A stretch of DNA of 64,000 bases from an uncultured Eubacteriales bacterium (GCA_902786355.1 CADABZ010000002.1:1-64000), one strand, 5' to 3'. Shown: positions 33,254 through 43,413, counted from the stretch's first letter. A program made the numbers and translations. Notes: generated from the sequence alone by a model not told the origin.

Positions 33254-35245
33254 TCAACGCTGCGAAGAGCGCATCTCCTTCTCCAGATAGATAAGAAGTA
33301 CGTTTATATCTGCCGGCGATACTCCTGAGATCCTGCTGGCCTGCCCGAGTGTGCGGGGTCTGATCTCTGTAAGCTTTTGCCGGGCTTCCAGCCTAAGTCC
33401 TTTGATATCGTTATATACGAGGTCCTCAGAGAGGTTCTTGCTCTCAAGGTTCCTCATCTTTTCGACTTCATTGATCTGTTTGCGTATATAGCCGTCATAT
33501 TTGAGAATGACCTCTACTTCGGTCTTCTCATTGATCCCAAGTGATGGTCTGGATTCATCATCGATCTCAGCTAGATCGTCATAAGTTATAACAGGTCTTC
33601 TGAGTATATCAGCAAAAGTCTGATTACCGGTCTCAGCGATATCCCGCTTCTTTCTTTCGATCGTTGCCTCATCCAGTACTCCTGCCTGAAGATCACATTC
33701 GTGTCTGACCAGAAATGCTCTGAATGAATCTATATCTGTTCTCTTGCTTCTGAGCCTTGCGATCTCAGCATCGACTCTTTCGGTCTTAGTGAGATACCTC
33801 TGATATCTCTCCTCAGAAACGGATCCATACTCATAGCCTATAGGTGTAAGTCTTCTGTCAGCATTATCCTGTCTTAAGAGAAGTCTGTACTCAGCGCGTG
33901 ATGTCATGATCCTGTATGGCTCATTAGTACCCTTGGTGACAAGATCATCAATAAGAACTCCGATGTAGGCCTGATCTCTTCTGAGAACAAGAGGTGACTC
34001 GCCGCGGAGCTTTCTTACTGCATTGATGCCTGCGATAAGGCCCTGAGCTGCAGCCTCCTCATATCCGGAGCTTCCGTTGAACTGACCGGCACAGAAAAGA
34101 TTATCAAGGATCTTGCTCTCAAGACTAGGCTTCAGTGAAAGCGGATCAACACAGTCATATTCAATAGCATATGCCGGTGCTACTATAGAAGCATGTTCAA
34201 GACCCGGAATTGTAGAATAGAAAGCATGCTGCACATCTTCAGGCAGACTTGAGCTCATCCCCTGGATATACATCCAGTCCGTATCAAGACCTTCCGGCTC
34301 AACGAAAAGCTGATGTCTCTTTCTGTCCGTGAAACGCGATACTTTGTCTTCGATAGACGGACAGTATCTTGGGCCAACTCCTACTATATTGCCGGAGTAC
34401 ATTGCAGATCTGTGTATATTATCGAGAATGATACGGTGAGTCTCTTCATTGGTATACGAAAGCCAGCAGGAGATCTGCTGAATATCGTATGTTTTATCCT
34501 CATTCATGAAACTGAAAGGAACGATGTGATCATCACCTTTCTGTTCCTTCATCTTAGAATAATCAAGAGTGTCCCTCAGCATTCTCGCAGGAGTACCTGT
34601 TTTGAATCTTCGTACCGGAAAACCAAGTTCCCGCAGGTTCTCTCCCAGTTCACATGCAGGAGGCATACCGGCTGGACCGGAAACAGTGACATCATCTCCG
34701 ATAAATATCTTGCCTCCGAGGAATGTACCGGTGCAGATGATCACAGCGTCAGCAGAAAGTGTCCTGCCGTCTGCTGTTGTGACTCCTGTGACGCGTCCGG
34801 TGCATCTGTATCCCTGGCCGGAAGTATCTTCATCACCGGCAGCGGTTTCTTTATCTACAACGAGACCGGTAATCTCACCGGCTATAAGATCAAGTCTCTC
34901 CTGCTGCTCTATAGTGTGGAGCATCTCCTGATGATATCTGTGCTTATCGGCCTGTGCCCTGAGTGAATGAACTGCCGGACCCTTGGAAGTATTGAGCATC
35001 TTGGACTGAATGAAAGTCTTGTCGATATTAAGGCCCATCTCTCCTCCGAGAGCATCTATCTCTCTGACAAGATGGCCCTTGCCTGTTCCTCCTATGGATG
35101 GATTGCAGGGCATCATGGCAACAGATTCGATATCCGTACAGAAGATCGCTGTCCTCATTCCCATTCTGGCCGAAGCAAGACCGGCCTCGCATCCAGCGTG
35201 GCCGGCTCCGATAACGATTATATTGTATCTGTCATTACTGATCAT
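33254..35245 (-). CDS. mnmG: tRNA uridine-5-carboxymethylaminomethyl modification enzyme MnmG (GidA)
   Basis: The protein has 663 residues, a little longer than the usual 620-630. FAD-binding N-terminus IIVIGAGHAGCEAGLASARMG, then MPCNPSIGGTGKGHLVREID with the catalytic Cys, KFGGSS-less RRFKTGTPARM and GQFNGSSGYEEAAAQGL. The MnmE-contacting helical C-terminus ends YLEKEMRSSQR. With MnmE it installs cmnm5 on the wobble uridine of tRNAs, using FAD, NADH and glycine or ammonium. A short insertion with AAGDEDTSGQGY near residue 120 explains part of the extra length. Confidence 0.96.
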   Translation of the reverse strand: MISNDRYNIIVIGAGHAGCEAGLASARMGMRTAIFCTDIESVAMMPCNPSIGGTGKGHLVREIDALGGEMGLNIDKTFIQSKMLNTSKGPAVHSLRAQADKHRYHQEMLHTIEQQERLDLIAGEITGLVVDKETAAGDEDTSGQGYRCTGRVTGVTTADGRTLSADAVIICTGTFLGGKIFIGDDVTVSGPAGMPPACELGENLRELGFPVRRFKTGTPARMLRDTLDYSKMKEQKGDDHIVPFSFMNEDKTYDIQQISCWLSYTNEETHRIILDNIHRSAMYSGNIVGVGPRYCPSIEDKVSRFTDRKRHQLFVEPEGLDTDWMYIQGMSSSLPEDVQHAFYSTIPGLEHASIVAPAYAIEYDCVDPLSLKPSLESKILDNLFCAGQFNGSSGYEEAAAQGLIAGINAVRKLRGESPLVLRRDQAYIGVLIDDLVTKGTNEPYRIMTSRAEYRLLLRQDNADRRLTPIGYEYGSVSEERYQRYLTKTERVDAEIARLRSKRTDIDSFRAFLVRHECDLQAGVLDEATIERKKRDIAETGNQTFADILRRPVITYDDLAEIDDESRPSLGINEKTEVEVILKYDGYIRKQINEVEKMRNLESKNLSEDLVYNDIKGLRLEARQKLTEIRPRTLGQASRISGVSPADINVLLIYLEKEMRSSQR

Positions 35246-35318
35246 ATAAGTATATAAGTGTCTGTCTAAAAGCTGAAAATAAGATTATTGATAATGCTGT
35301 ATATTATCGTAAAATCTG

Positions 35319-36752
35319 TCACTTTCCAAGACAGAATTTACTGAAAACTCTGTCGAGGACTTCATCACCGGCTTCCTCTCCTATAATGGTTCCAAGAGAA
35401 TTGAACGCATAACGTACAGAAAGCTCTGCAACTTCCATAGGTTCACCGTTCTGAAGCATTACTATAGCTTCATCAAGGTTCATCTCAGCATTTCTGAGAA
35501 GCTGCAGATGTCTCTCATTGGTGATGATGTTGCTTTCTCTGACATCGATGTTTCCAAGATCGAGGATCTCCCCGATCTTTTCGGATATCCTGCGGGCAGC
35601 CTCATTAGCTGCAGAACCGATAAGAGAAGTACTGATAACAGAAGCATCAGGCAGCCTGCTGAGGACGTCTTCAGAAGATACTGTCCTGCCGAGGTCTTCC
35701 TTGTTGATAACAGCGATGAGGTTCCCGGTATTCATCTTCTCTATGAACTGCAGGACTTTTTCATCCTCTTCATCGAGTTTCTCACTGCCGTCAAATACCA
35801 GAATGACTATATCAGCACTTGCAAGTGCTCTGGTCGTACGTTCGATCCCGATTTTTTCAACCTGATCTTCTGTTTCACGGAGACCTGCAGTATCTACAAG
35901 TACGATCGGAATGCCTGCTACTGACGCTGTTTCTTCAACGGTATCTCTGGTAGTGCCCGGTACATCAGTGACAATGACCCTGCCCTCACCGAGAAGAGCA
36001 TTCATAAGAGAGCTCTTGCCGGCATTAGGCTTACCGGCTATGACTGCTCTGACACCTTCTCTGGCTATCCTGCCGATATATGCCGAATCCATAAGGTCCT
36101 GAACATCTGAAATCACCCAGCGAAGCCGGTTTACGAATTCAGAAGACGAGTCTTTAGATTCCTCTTCCGGAGAATCATACTCATCATAGACTTCGGACTC
36201 AGGATAATCAATGTCAACAGCCATTTCCGCAAGTATGTCAAGAAGCATCGAGCGGATATCTCTGACCGCATCACCAAGCCGTCCCTCTTTCTGGCTTTCA
36301 GCTATGCCAAGAGACAGCTCGGTCTTAGCCTTGATTATATCGATGACAGCTTCCGCCTGGGTGAGGTCCATCTTGCCGTTGAGAAATGCTGTCTTGGTAA
36401 ATTCGCCGGGTTCAGCCATTCTGACTCCATCTATACCGGAGGATACCACGGCTCTGAGAATAGCTCTCAGTGACACATTGCTTCCGTGACCCTGTATCTC
36501 AAGCATATCCTCACCCGTATATGAAGCCGGTCCCTTCATATAGAGAAAAACCGCTTCATCGATCGTTTCCGGATCGCTTTCATAGCTGTCAGCAACAACT
36601 TTACCATAGTAAGCGTGTCGCGGCGTCACTTCATCGGGACAGCCGGACATCATTTTACGCATTATATCAAGGCTTGCAGGGCCGCTTACTCTGACTATTC
36701 CGATGCCGCCTTCGCCCGGGGCAGTCGAAATAGCCGCTATAGTTTCAGACAT
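35319..36752 (-). CDS. mnmE: tRNA modification GTPase MnmE (TrmE)
   Basis: The protein has 477 residues. N-terminal folate-binding domain (GEGGIGIVRVSGP, GEFTKTAFLNGKMDLTQAEA). The inserted G domain has GKPNAGKSSL (G1), GTTRDTVEE (G2), DTAGLRETED (G3) and NKED (G4). It ends FSKFCLGK, the essential CxGK tail. A small acidic insertion (SPEEESKDSSSE) lies near residue 200. It partners with MnmG. It is 18 bases behind deoB, so it can be transcribed with the deo genes, unlike the usual jag-mnmE linkage. Confidence 0.96.
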   Translation of the reverse strand: MSETIAAISTAPGEGGIGIVRVSGPASLDIMRKMMSGCPDEVTPRHAYYGKVVADSYESDPETIDEAVFLYMKGPASYTGEDMLEIQGHGSNVSLRAILRAVVSSGIDGVRMAEPGEFTKTAFLNGKMDLTQAEAVIDIIKAKTELSLGIAESQKEGRLGDAVRDIRSMLLDILAEMAVDIDYPESEVYDEYDSPEEESKDSSSEFVNRLRWVISDVQDLMDSAYIGRIAREGVRAVIAGKPNAGKSSLMNALLGEGRVIVTDVPGTTRDTVEETASVAGIPIVLVDTAGLRETEDQVEKIGIERTTRALASADIVILVFDGSEKLDEEDEKVLQFIEKMNTGNLIAVINKEDLGRTVSSEDVLSRLPDASVISTSLIGSAANEAARRISEKIGEILDLGNIDVRESNIITNERHLQLLRNAEMNLDEAIVMLQNGEPMEVAELSVRYAFNSLGTIIGEEAGDEVLDRVFSKFCLGK

Positions 36753-36770
36753 TTGATTACTCCTGTTCTA

Positions 36771-37943
36771 TCAGTCAGCGCAGACAATATCAGAAAGGAA
36801 GGATTCTCCGTCTCCCCTATAAGAGAGTCCGAAGTATTCTCCGATGGTTGCAGCCTGATCGGCAAAAGTGCTTCTGGTGCCGAGATCAACTCCGCTGCGG
36901 AGCTTTTTACCATAAATCAGGCAAGGAACATATTCACGTGTGTGATCAGTCCCTTTGAAACCAGGATCACAGCCGTGATCCGCAGTGATAACGATCATGT
37001 CTTCAGATCTCATCTTGAGCATGAGCTGTCCGAGCTGTACATCAAATGAGTTGATCGAATTTGTATAAGCCGGGATATCTCTTCTGTGCCCGTAGATCAT
37101 ATCTGTATCTACGAGGTTGACATAGCAAAGGCCTTCAAAATCACTGTCTGCGATATCGATCGTTCTCTCCATGTTGGCATCATTGCCTTTATTCGGATAG
37201 CTGACCATCACGCTTTTGCCTGCGAAGATATCCTTGATCTTGCCTACACCAATGTTGACGAAGCCTGCAGCCTTAAGAGCATCCAGGATAGTCTCTCTCG
37301 CCGGCTGGAGGCTGTAGTCATGACGCCTTACAGTCCTGGTGTATGGCCATTCGCCGTTGAACGGACGGGCGATGATACGGCCGACTCCATGCTCTCCCTT
37401 CATTATCTCTCTGGCTTTGTGGCATATATCATAAAGCTCTTCGATAGGGACTACATCTTCATGAGCTGCGATCTGAAGTACAGAATCAGCGCTCGTATAT
37501 ACTATCAGAGCTCCGGTTTCGACATGTTCTCTTCCATAATCCTTGATGACTTCTGTGCCGGAATATGGTTTATTGCAGAGAATATCTCTGCCGGTAGCTT
37601 CCTTCAGCTTGTCGAGTATCTCCTGAGGAAAACCGTCAGGATATGTAGGAAGGGGTGTGAGGGAAGTCATTCCTGCCATCTCCCAGTGTCCGACAGTTGT
37701 ATCCTTGCCTACAGATTTTTCCTGCATACGGCAGTAACACCCCTTCACATCCTCGCGCGGATTCCTGAAGGAAGTACCCTCTATGTTAAAAAGTCCGAGT
37801 TTTGTAAGATTAGGTGCGTTGAGCAGTCCGCTGCACACGCAGGATCCGAGGGTATCGCTGCCTGCATCGCCATAATCAGCCGCATCAGGAGCCTCGCCGC
37901 ATCCTACGCTGTCAAGGACTATCCAGAATACTCTTTTGCTCAT
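36771..37943 (-). CDS. deoB: Phosphopentomutase DeoB
   Basis: The protein has 390 residues. I take the ATG at 37943, whose A is the last base of the udp stop (TGATG); a GTG at 37946 would add one residue. Alkaline-phosphatase fold: metal ligand Asp in VLDSVGCGEAPDA, PTYPDGFP, VGKDTTVGHWEMAG with the catalytic Thr, and ITADHGCDPGFKGTDHTREY. It turns (deoxy)ribose 1-phosphate made by the phosphorylase into the 5-phosphate, the substrate of DeoC. Coupled to udp, 18 bases before mnmE. Confidence 0.96.
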   Translation of the reverse strand: MSKRVFWIVLDSVGCGEAPDAADYGDAGSDTLGSCVCSGLLNAPNLTKLGLFNIEGTSFRNPREDVKGCYCRMQEKSVGKDTTVGHWEMAGMTSLTPLPTYPDGFPQEILDKLKEATGRDILCNKPYSGTEVIKDYGREHVETGALIVYTSADSVLQIAAHEDVVPIEELYDICHKAREIMKGEHGVGRIIARPFNGEWPYTRTVRRHDYSLQPARETILDALKAAGFVNIGVGKIKDIFAGKSVMVSYPNKGNDANMERTIDIADSDFEGLCYVNLVDTDMIYGHRRDIPAYTNSINSFDVQLGQLMLKMRSEDMIVITADHGCDPGFKGTDHTREYVPCLIYGKKLRSGVDLGTRSTFADQAATIGEYFGLSYRGDGESFLSDIVCAD

Positions 37944-38734
37944 CACTCTTTTTCCTTTCTTGCCTTGTCTTCTGCGATCATGATCCTGATGGCTTCAACT
38001 GCTACACGAATTGCAAGATCAGTGTCGTGTTCCATAGGGTTAGTCAGACCTGCTTTCTCTCTCTCCTGATTGGCAACAACGAGGAAGCATGATCCTACTC
38101 TGACTCTCCTGTATGCTCCTACGATGAAGAGAGCTGCTGATTCCATTTCTGATGCCTTGCATCCCATTCTGAGCCATGCCTGCCATTTATCGAGAAGTTC
38201 GTAGCTGACCGGATGCTTTTCTGGCTGGTGCTGTCCGTAGAAAGAATCTTTACACTGTACAACTCCAGTATGATATTCAGCTCCGATTTTTCTGGCAGCC
38301 TGAGTAAGTGCTACAGTGACATCCATATCTGCAACAGCAGGATACTCTATAGGTGCATATTCCTTTGAAGTGCCTTCCATTCGGATCGCACCTGTAGCTA
38401 TGACTACATCGCCGCCCTTTACATCTATGTCCATGCCGCCGCATGTTCCGACTCTGATAAAAGTTTTGCCGCCTACATTAGCTATCTCCTCAAGAGCGAT
38501 CGACGCTGAAGGTCCGCCGATGCCTGTGCTTGTGCAGCTGACTTTTACACCATCAAGAGTACCTGTATAGGTTACGTACTCCCTGCTGTCTGCGACCTGC
38601 ACTGCGTCGTCAAAATATGCAGCTATCTTAGGGACCCTCTTAGGATCTCCGGGAAGGATAACATATTCACCAACATCTCCAGGTCTGAGCCCGACATGAT
38701 ACTGGTGACCTGCACCTTCTGTATAATCTACCAT
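37943..38734 (-). CDS. udp: Uridine phosphorylase / nucleoside phosphorylase
   Basis: The protein has 263 residues of the NP-I family. [21 protein letters not shown] (phosphate loop), [24 protein letters not shown] and the C-terminal MESAALF (ribose-contacting Met-Glu) are characteristic of hexameric uridine phosphorylases. The QxR substrate strip ([14 protein letters not shown]) supports uridine-type over purine substrates, though mixed specificity is possible. It cleaves nucleosides with phosphate in the cytosol. First gene of udp-deoB-mnmE; a perfect palindrome lies 18 bases upstream of its start. Confidence 0.88.
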   Translation of the reverse strand: MVDYTEGAGHQYHVGLRPGDVGEYVILPGDPKRVPKIAAYFDDAVQVADSREYVTYTGTLDGVKVSCTSTGIGGPSASIALEEIANVGGKTFIRVGTCGGMDIDVKGGDVVIATGAIRMEGTSKEYAPIEYPAVADMDVTVALTQAARKIGAEYHTGVVQCKDSFYGQHQPEKHPVSYELLDKWQAWLRMGCKASEMESAALFIVGAYRRVRVGSCFLVVANQEREKAGLTNPMEHDTDLAIRVAVEAIRIMIAEDKARKEKE

Positions 38735-38751
38735 TTTGCACTTCCTTTCTG

Positions 38752-38774
38752 TAATAATATTGTGAATATTATTA
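38752..38774. promoter_or_regulatory. Perfect palindrome upstream of udp, candidate operator
   Basis: TAATAATATT-GTG-AATATTATTA, ten perfect pairs, centred 29 bases before the udp start codon and next to a minus-strand CATAATATG that could be a -10 region. It could bind a repressor of the deo genes (inference). A second small palindrome (GATAAAnTTTATC) lies near 38867. The 175-base gap 38735-38909 contains no gene. Confidence 0.4.
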
Positions 38775-38909
38775 ACATATTATGAAATCGCTAAATTCTT
38801 TGTTTTTCATTACAACTAATTTTCAAATATTTTGTAGGTAAAGCACAATTTACATCATTGACGATAAACTTTATCCGTCTGCATAAAATTCCTTTTACAT
38901 TCAGGTTTT

Positions 38910-39560
38910 TTACTGCTCCTTGACGATCTTTACGATGCGGCTTGTGCCAAGTCTTTCTGCTCCGAGCTCCATGAATCTGTCAGCGTCTTCGAGACTGGAG
39001 ATTCCTCCGGAAGCTTTCATCATAACTCCCTCGCCGATATTTTCAGAGAAGAGCTTAATGTCTTCAAATGTAGCTCCGCCTCCTCCGAAACCTGTAGATG
39101 TCTTGATAAAGTCAGCGCCGGCATATGTGACTATCTCACACATTTTGACCTTTTCTTCATCAGTCAGCATACATGTTTCAACGATGACTTTCAGGATGTG
39201 ATCTCCGCAGATCTCCTTAAGAGTGCTGATCTCGTGCTCGATATCGTCCCACTTCTTATCCTTGACCCAGCCGATGTTGATTACCATGTCGATCTCATCA
39301 GCACCGTTGTCTATTGCATCACCTGTCTCGAAAGCTTTGACAGCTGTTGTGTTGTAGCCATTAGGGAATCCGATGACAGTGCAGATCTTCACTCCGCCCT
39401 TAGCATATTCAGCTGCCTGCCTTACATATGCAGGAGGAATGCAGACTGAAGCTGTCTGATACTTAATACCGTCATCGATGATCTGCTTTATATCATCCCA
39501 TGTTGCAGTCTGCTTGAGAAGGGTATGATCGCAGTGGTTCAGAATTTTTTTGATATCCAT
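38910..39560 (-). CDS. deoC: Deoxyribose-phosphate aldolase DeoC
   Basis: The protein has 216 residues. TIM-barrel class I aldolase: [28 protein letters not shown] motif ([12 protein letters not shown]), EIDMVINIG and DFIKTSTGF with the Schiff-base lysine. [17 protein letters not shown] is the phosphate-binding end. It splits deoxyribose 5-phosphate to acetaldehyde and glyceraldehyde 3-phosphate. It lies between the nucleoside transporter operon and udp, with a hairpin on its upstream side (39576-39599). Confidence 0.96.
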   Translation of the reverse strand: MDIKKILNHCDHTLLKQTATWDDIKQIIDDGIKYQTASVCIPPAYVRQAAEYAKGGVKICTVIGFPNGYNTTAVKAFETGDAIDNGADEIDMVINIGWVKDKKWDDIEHEISTLKEICGDHILKVIVETCMLTDEEKVKMCEIVTYAGADFIKTSTGFGGGGATFEDIKLFSENIGEGVMMKASGGISSLEDADRFMELGAERLGTSRIVKIVKEQ

Positions 39561-39575
39561 TAGTCCTCCTTGAGA

Positions 39576-39600
39576 GAAAGCCCGGAATCCCGGGCTTTCT
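39576..39600 (-). terminator. Hairpin between nucleoside transporter and deoC
   Basis: GAAAGCCCGG-AATC-CCGGGCTTTC, ten perfect pairs. Minus-strand continuation is TCTCAAGG, so the U-tract is poor. It may partly terminate the transporter transcript or protect the 3' end. It ends 16 bases before the deoC start and could also hamper read-through into deoC. Confidence 0.55.
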
Positions 39601-39637
39601 TAATATGTTTACATAATTCGCAATAATATAATACGGT

Positions 39638-40579
39638 TTAACGCATACCCTTATCGTACGGAATACCTTCTGCCTTAGGCGCTCTCGAATTCTTGGATGT
39701 GAATGCGAGTACGATTATGGAAATAATATAAGGCATCATGTTGTACACAGTACTTGGAATGTTCATTGCTGCAAGGAATCCTATACCTGTATATACATTG
39801 GACAGAGCACGGAAGAGTCCGAAGAGGAGAGCAGCCAGAGCAATTCTGGTAGGTCTCCACTGTCCGAAGATCATTACAGCAAGTGCCAGGAAGCCGAAGC
39901 CTGCAACGCCCATTTCGAATTTCCACTCAGATACACCTGCAGTGATGTATACGATGCCTCCAAGTCCGCCGAGGAATCCGGAGATGAGAACGCCTGCCCA
40001 GCGCATTGTGTATACATTGATACCTACAGAGTCGGCAGCCTGTGGATTCTCACCGCATGCCATGAGTCTGAGTCCGAATTTTGTCTTATACAGAACAAAA
40101 TATGAAACGATCAGCAGTACGAGAGCCATCACCATGAACCAGTTGAATTCAAAGTTTCCAATATACTTGAGGAAAGCCTTTTTAGGCTTGATGTACTGGA
40201 TAGCACTTGATACGTTATCCGGGTTGATGGATGTATTCATAGCTCTTACGAATACTGTAGCTGCTGCAGTAGCGAGCAGGTTCATTGCAGTACCGATAAG
40301 TGTCTGGTCTGCCTTGAAATTGATGCAGGCTACGCCGAGAAGAACTGAGTACAGCATTCCTACCAGAACTGCGAAAAGTGTAGTAGCCAGTACTATCACG
40401 AACTTCGAAGTGCCGGCCGGGAGAAGGAACATAGTTACAGCTCCTCCGAGAGCTCCCATTACCATGATTCCTTCAAGTCCGAGGTTGATGACACCGGAGT
40501 GTTCTGAGAAACATCCGCCGAGTGCTACAAGACACAGTACAGAGGCGAATATGATGGTGTATTGAAGAAGCAGTACCAT
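39638..40579 (-). CDS. Nucleoside ABC transporter permease (NupQ/YufQ-like)
   Basis: The protein has 313 residues with about eight to nine membrane helices (for example IIFASVLCLVALGGCFS and ITLGILLSG-like ILISGFLGGLGGIVYITAG). BPD_transp_2 family. The segment SVGINVYTMRWAGVLISGFLGG carries the loop that contacts the ATPase. It forms the transmembrane channel with the permease encoded directly upstream, with which it overlaps (TAATG). Family knowledge and the neighbours (BmpA protein, deo genes) indicate purine/pyrimidine nucleoside import. Confidence 0.88.
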   Translation of the reverse strand: MVLLLQYTIIFASVLCLVALGGCFSEHSGVINLGLEGIMVMGALGGAVTMFLLPAGTSKFVIVLATTLFAVLVGMLYSVLLGVACINFKADQTLIGTAMNLLATAAATVFVRAMNTSINPDNVSSAIQYIKPKKAFLKYIGNFEFNWFMVMALVLLIVSYFVLYKTKFGLRLMACGENPQAADSVGINVYTMRWAGVLISGFLGGLGGIVYITAGVSEWKFEMGVAGFGFLALAVMIFGQWRPTRIALAALLFGLFRALSNVYTGIGFLAAMNIPSTVYNMMPYIISIIVLAFTSKNSRAPKAEGIPYDKGMR

Positions 40580-41742
40580 TATTTGTCACCTCCTTCTTTC
40601 TTATCCTGATCATTCTTGTCAGCTACAGCGTTGGCATTAGCACCGCCCTTATCTCTCTTGCTGACCCAGTTATTGATAGCGAACTTGAAGAACAGTACGA
40701 ATCCGCACAGATAAATGATGATCGAAGAGATCAGATCTGAGATCTGTGAAGGATATACTGACTTGTTGATCAGAGCTCCGCCATCTGTGATCGACTGGAT
40801 GAAGAATGAAGCGAATATCGTCCCGATCGGATGTAATCCGCCGAGGAATGTAGCAGCGATTCCGTTGAATCCCATTCCAGGTACAGATGTCTGTGTTGTT
40901 GACCATTCCTGATAACCTGTAAGGAAGAGGAAAGCAGCTCCTATTCCTGCGAGTGCTCCGCCTATAGCGAGAGTAACTATGATGTTTTTCTTTTCTTTCA
41001 TACCGGCATACTTGGAAGCTTCCTTGTTGAAACCGGTAGCCTTGAGCTCATATCCGAACTTTGTCTTGGCAAGGATCATCCAGATCAGTACAGCGAACAG
41101 TATTGCAAGCGGAATAGCAAGAGTAACTGTCTTGTTATTGGCAAAAAGTGCATTGAGTCCTGCTGATGGGATAAGTGCTCCCTTATTGCCTGTAGCCAGC
41201 TTGATCGTGTATGGGCTCGTAGGGTCTTTGACTGCTTTAGTGGATAGTATCATATTAGTCAGATACAGCATTATCCAGTTGAGCATGATACCCGAGATTA
41301 CTTCATTAACATTTCTGTATGCCTTGAGTGCTCCGGAAATAGCTCCGACTATAGCGCCGGCAGCTCCGGCTACCAGCAGGCAGATGAACCATGGCATATG
41401 CCATGCAAGAGCAGCATAGAGTCCCATGCATGCACCTGCTTCGTACTGTCCGGCTGCTCCGATATTGAACAGACCTACCTTATAGCAGAAGCATATCGAC
41501 AGCGCACACATCAGAAGAGGCGCAGTCTTGGCAAGTGTATTTCCGAGGGCCTTTGCTCTTGCCATCGAGCTCGATCTTGTCAGGAAGTTAAGGATAATGG
41601 TCTTGATAGCTTCTCCGGCACCTGCAGGATTAATAAGGAGAAGTACTATATAACCTATCAGCAGACCGAGGATGATACATATAAGAGATGTCAGTATCGC
41701 CTGGAAAGACGGATTTTTTAATGATAATTTTTTCTCTTTCAT
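40579..41742 (-). CDS. Nucleoside ABC transporter permease (NupP/YufP-like)
   Basis: The protein has 387 residues with about nine to ten membrane helices; the first is ILTSLICIILGLLIGYIVLLLI. BPD_transp_2 family. GLFNIGAAGQYEAGACMGLYAAL and EVISGIMLNWIMLYL are conserved features of NupP-type subunits. The C-terminus is hydrophilic (KRDKGGANANAVADKNDQDK). Start codon overlaps the ATPase stop (TAATG) and its own stop overlaps the next permease start, so stoichiometric coupled translation is likely. Confidence 0.88.
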   Translation of the reverse strand: MKEKKLSLKNPSFQAILTSLICIILGLLIGYIVLLLINPAGAGEAIKTIILNFLTRSSSMARAKALGNTLAKTAPLLMCALSICFCYKVGLFNIGAAGQYEAGACMGLYAALAWHMPWFICLLVAGAAGAIVGAISGALKAYRNVNEVISGIMLNWIMLYLTNMILSTKAVKDPTSPYTIKLATGNKGALIPSAGLNALFANNKTVTLAIPLAILFAVLIWMILAKTKFGYELKATGFNKEASKYAGMKEKKNIIVTLAIGGALAGIGAAFLFLTGYQEWSTTQTSVPGMGFNGIAATFLGGLHPIGTIFASFFIQSITDGGALINKSVYPSQISDLISSIIIYLCGFVLFFKFAINNWVSKRDKGGANANAVADKNDQDKKEGGDK

Positions 41743-43298
41743 TATGCTTCCTCCTTTCCTTCCTTTTCAGCTCCGACATTTCTCTTGGCTCCTGCCATGT
41801 AGAGACCGAGTTCTTCGACCGTAGTCTTCTTAGGATCGAGTTCTCCTACTATCTCTCCTTCATACATTACAAGTATTCTGTCAGGAACATTCATTACCTC
41901 TTCGAGTTCGAGTGAGATAAGAAGAACTGCTCTTCCATTGTCTCTCTCAGCTATGAGGTTTCTGTGTACTCCTTCGATAGCACCGACGTCAAGTCCTCTT
42001 GTAGGCTGAACTGCAACGAGGAGCTTGTGATCCTTGTCTATCTCTCTGGCGATGATAGCTTTCTGCTGGTTACCGCCGGACATAGCTCTTGTAATAGTAA
42101 CAGGACCCTGACCGGATCTTACGTCATAGTCTTTCTCCAGTCTCTCAGAATATTCACGGATTTCTTTTCTCTTGAGGAATCCTGCGCCGGAAGTGAATTC
42201 AGGCTGGTAATATCTCTGAAGTATCATGTTGTATTCCAGAGGATAATCAAGGATAAGTCCGTGTTTATGTCTGTCTTCAGGAATATGACTGAGAAGCTTG
42301 CTTCTGTCACGGATAGACTGCTTTGTAATGTCTTCTCCGCAGAGTGTTATCTTACCATCTACAAGCGGTTCCATTCCGGTAAGTCCGTATACTAACTCTG
42401 TCTGTCCGTTTCCATCGATACCGGCGATACATACTATCTCACCCTCACGTACTTCGAAGCTTACATCCTTGACAGCATTGTTTGAATGCATCTTGGATGC
42501 AACTGTCATGTTCTCAACTTTGAGGATTACTTCTCCAGGTTCTGATGGTTTCTTGTCTACTACCATCTGTACATCACGGCCTACCATCATGCGGCTCATC
42601 TCTTCCTTTGAAGTAGTGGCAACATCAACGGTTCCTATGTATTTGCCTCGTCTGAGTACAGTTACACGGTCAGCAACAGCTTTGATCTCATTCAGCTTAT
42701 GAGTGATGAAAAGGATCGACTTTCCTTCGGCTGCAAGGTTCTTCATGATGATCATGAGTTCGTCGATTTCCTGCGGTGTAAGTACAGCAGTAGGCTCGTC
42801 AAAGATGAGGATCTCATTGTCTCTGTAGAGCATCTTGAGAATCTCAGTTCTCTGCTGCATTCCTACAGTGATATCCTCAATTTTGGCATCCGGGTCTACC
42901 TGAAGACCGTATTTTTCAGAGAGAGCTTTTACCTTAGCTCTGGCCTCATCCATCTGCAGCATTCCACCCTTAGTAGTCTCAACACCCAGGATTATATTCT
43001 CAAGAACTGTAAAGCACTGTACCAGTTTGAAATGCTGATGTACCATTCCAATTCCAAGATCATTGGCATCGTTAGGATTGTTGATTTTGACTTCCTTGCC
43101 GTCTTTCTTGATGATTCCTTCTTCGGCCTGATAGAGACCGAACAGTACGGACATAAGTGTGGATTTACCGGCACCATTTTCTCCGAGAAGCGCATGGATC
43201 TCTCCGCGTTTCAGCTGCAGAGTTATATTGTCATTAGCAATGATGCCGGGGAATCTTTTGGTGATGTTCACCATTTCTATGGCATAAGGCGTATCCAT
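41742..43298 (-). CDS. Nucleoside ABC transporter ATP-binding protein (NupO/YufO-like), two ABC domains
   Basis: The protein has 518 residues from the ATG at 43298 (GGAGGA upstream); another ATG at 43316 gives six more residues without a ribosome binding site. Two nucleotide-binding domains: the first has GENGAGKSTLMSVLFG, DITVGMQQRTEIL and ILIFDEPTAVLTP. The second is degenerate: Walker A replaced by AGIDGNGQTELVYG, but AMSGGNQQKAIIARE is kept. This pattern is normal for sugar/nucleoside-type ABC importers. It drives the two permeases encoded next. Confidence 0.93.
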   Translation of the reverse strand: MDTPYAIEMVNITKRFPGIIANDNITLQLKRGEIHALLGENGAGKSTLMSVLFGLYQAEEGIIKKDGKEVKINNPNDANDLGIGMVHQHFKLVQCFTVLENIILGVETTKGGMLQMDEARAKVKALSEKYGLQVDPDAKIEDITVGMQQRTEILKMLYRDNEILIFDEPTAVLTPQEIDELMIIMKNLAAEGKSILFITHKLNEIKAVADRVTVLRRGKYIGTVDVATTSKEEMSRMMVGRDVQMVVDKKPSEPGEVILKVENMTVASKMHSNNAVKDVSFEVREGEIVCIAGIDGNGQTELVYGLTGMEPLVDGKITLCGEDITKQSIRDRSKLLSHIPEDRHKHGLILDYPLEYNMILQRYYQPEFTSGAGFLKRKEIREYSERLEKDYDVRSGQGPVTITRAMSGGNQQKAIIAREIDKDHKLLVAVQPTRGLDVGAIEGVHRNLIAERDNGRAVLLISLELEEVMNVPDRILVMYEGEIVGELDPKKTTVEELGLYMAGAKRNVGAEKEGKEEA

Positions 43299-43367
43299 AA
43301 AATCATATTCCTCCATCTTATCTACAAAATAACTTATACATAATAATCATACCAAAATTATAAATAA

Positions 43368-43404
43368 TAAAAAAGGCGATTCCTTTGGAACCGCCTTTTA
43401 TTTT
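43368..43404 (-). terminator. Terminator after the BmpA-family gene
   Basis: AAAAGGCG-TTCC-TTT-GGAA-CGCCTTTT with one mismatch; A- and T-runs on both sides make it active on both strands. It begins 10 bases past the stop at 43414. Some read-through into the ABC genes is probable, giving more binding protein than permease. Confidence 0.8.
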
Positions 43405-43413
43405 GATCTTTAA

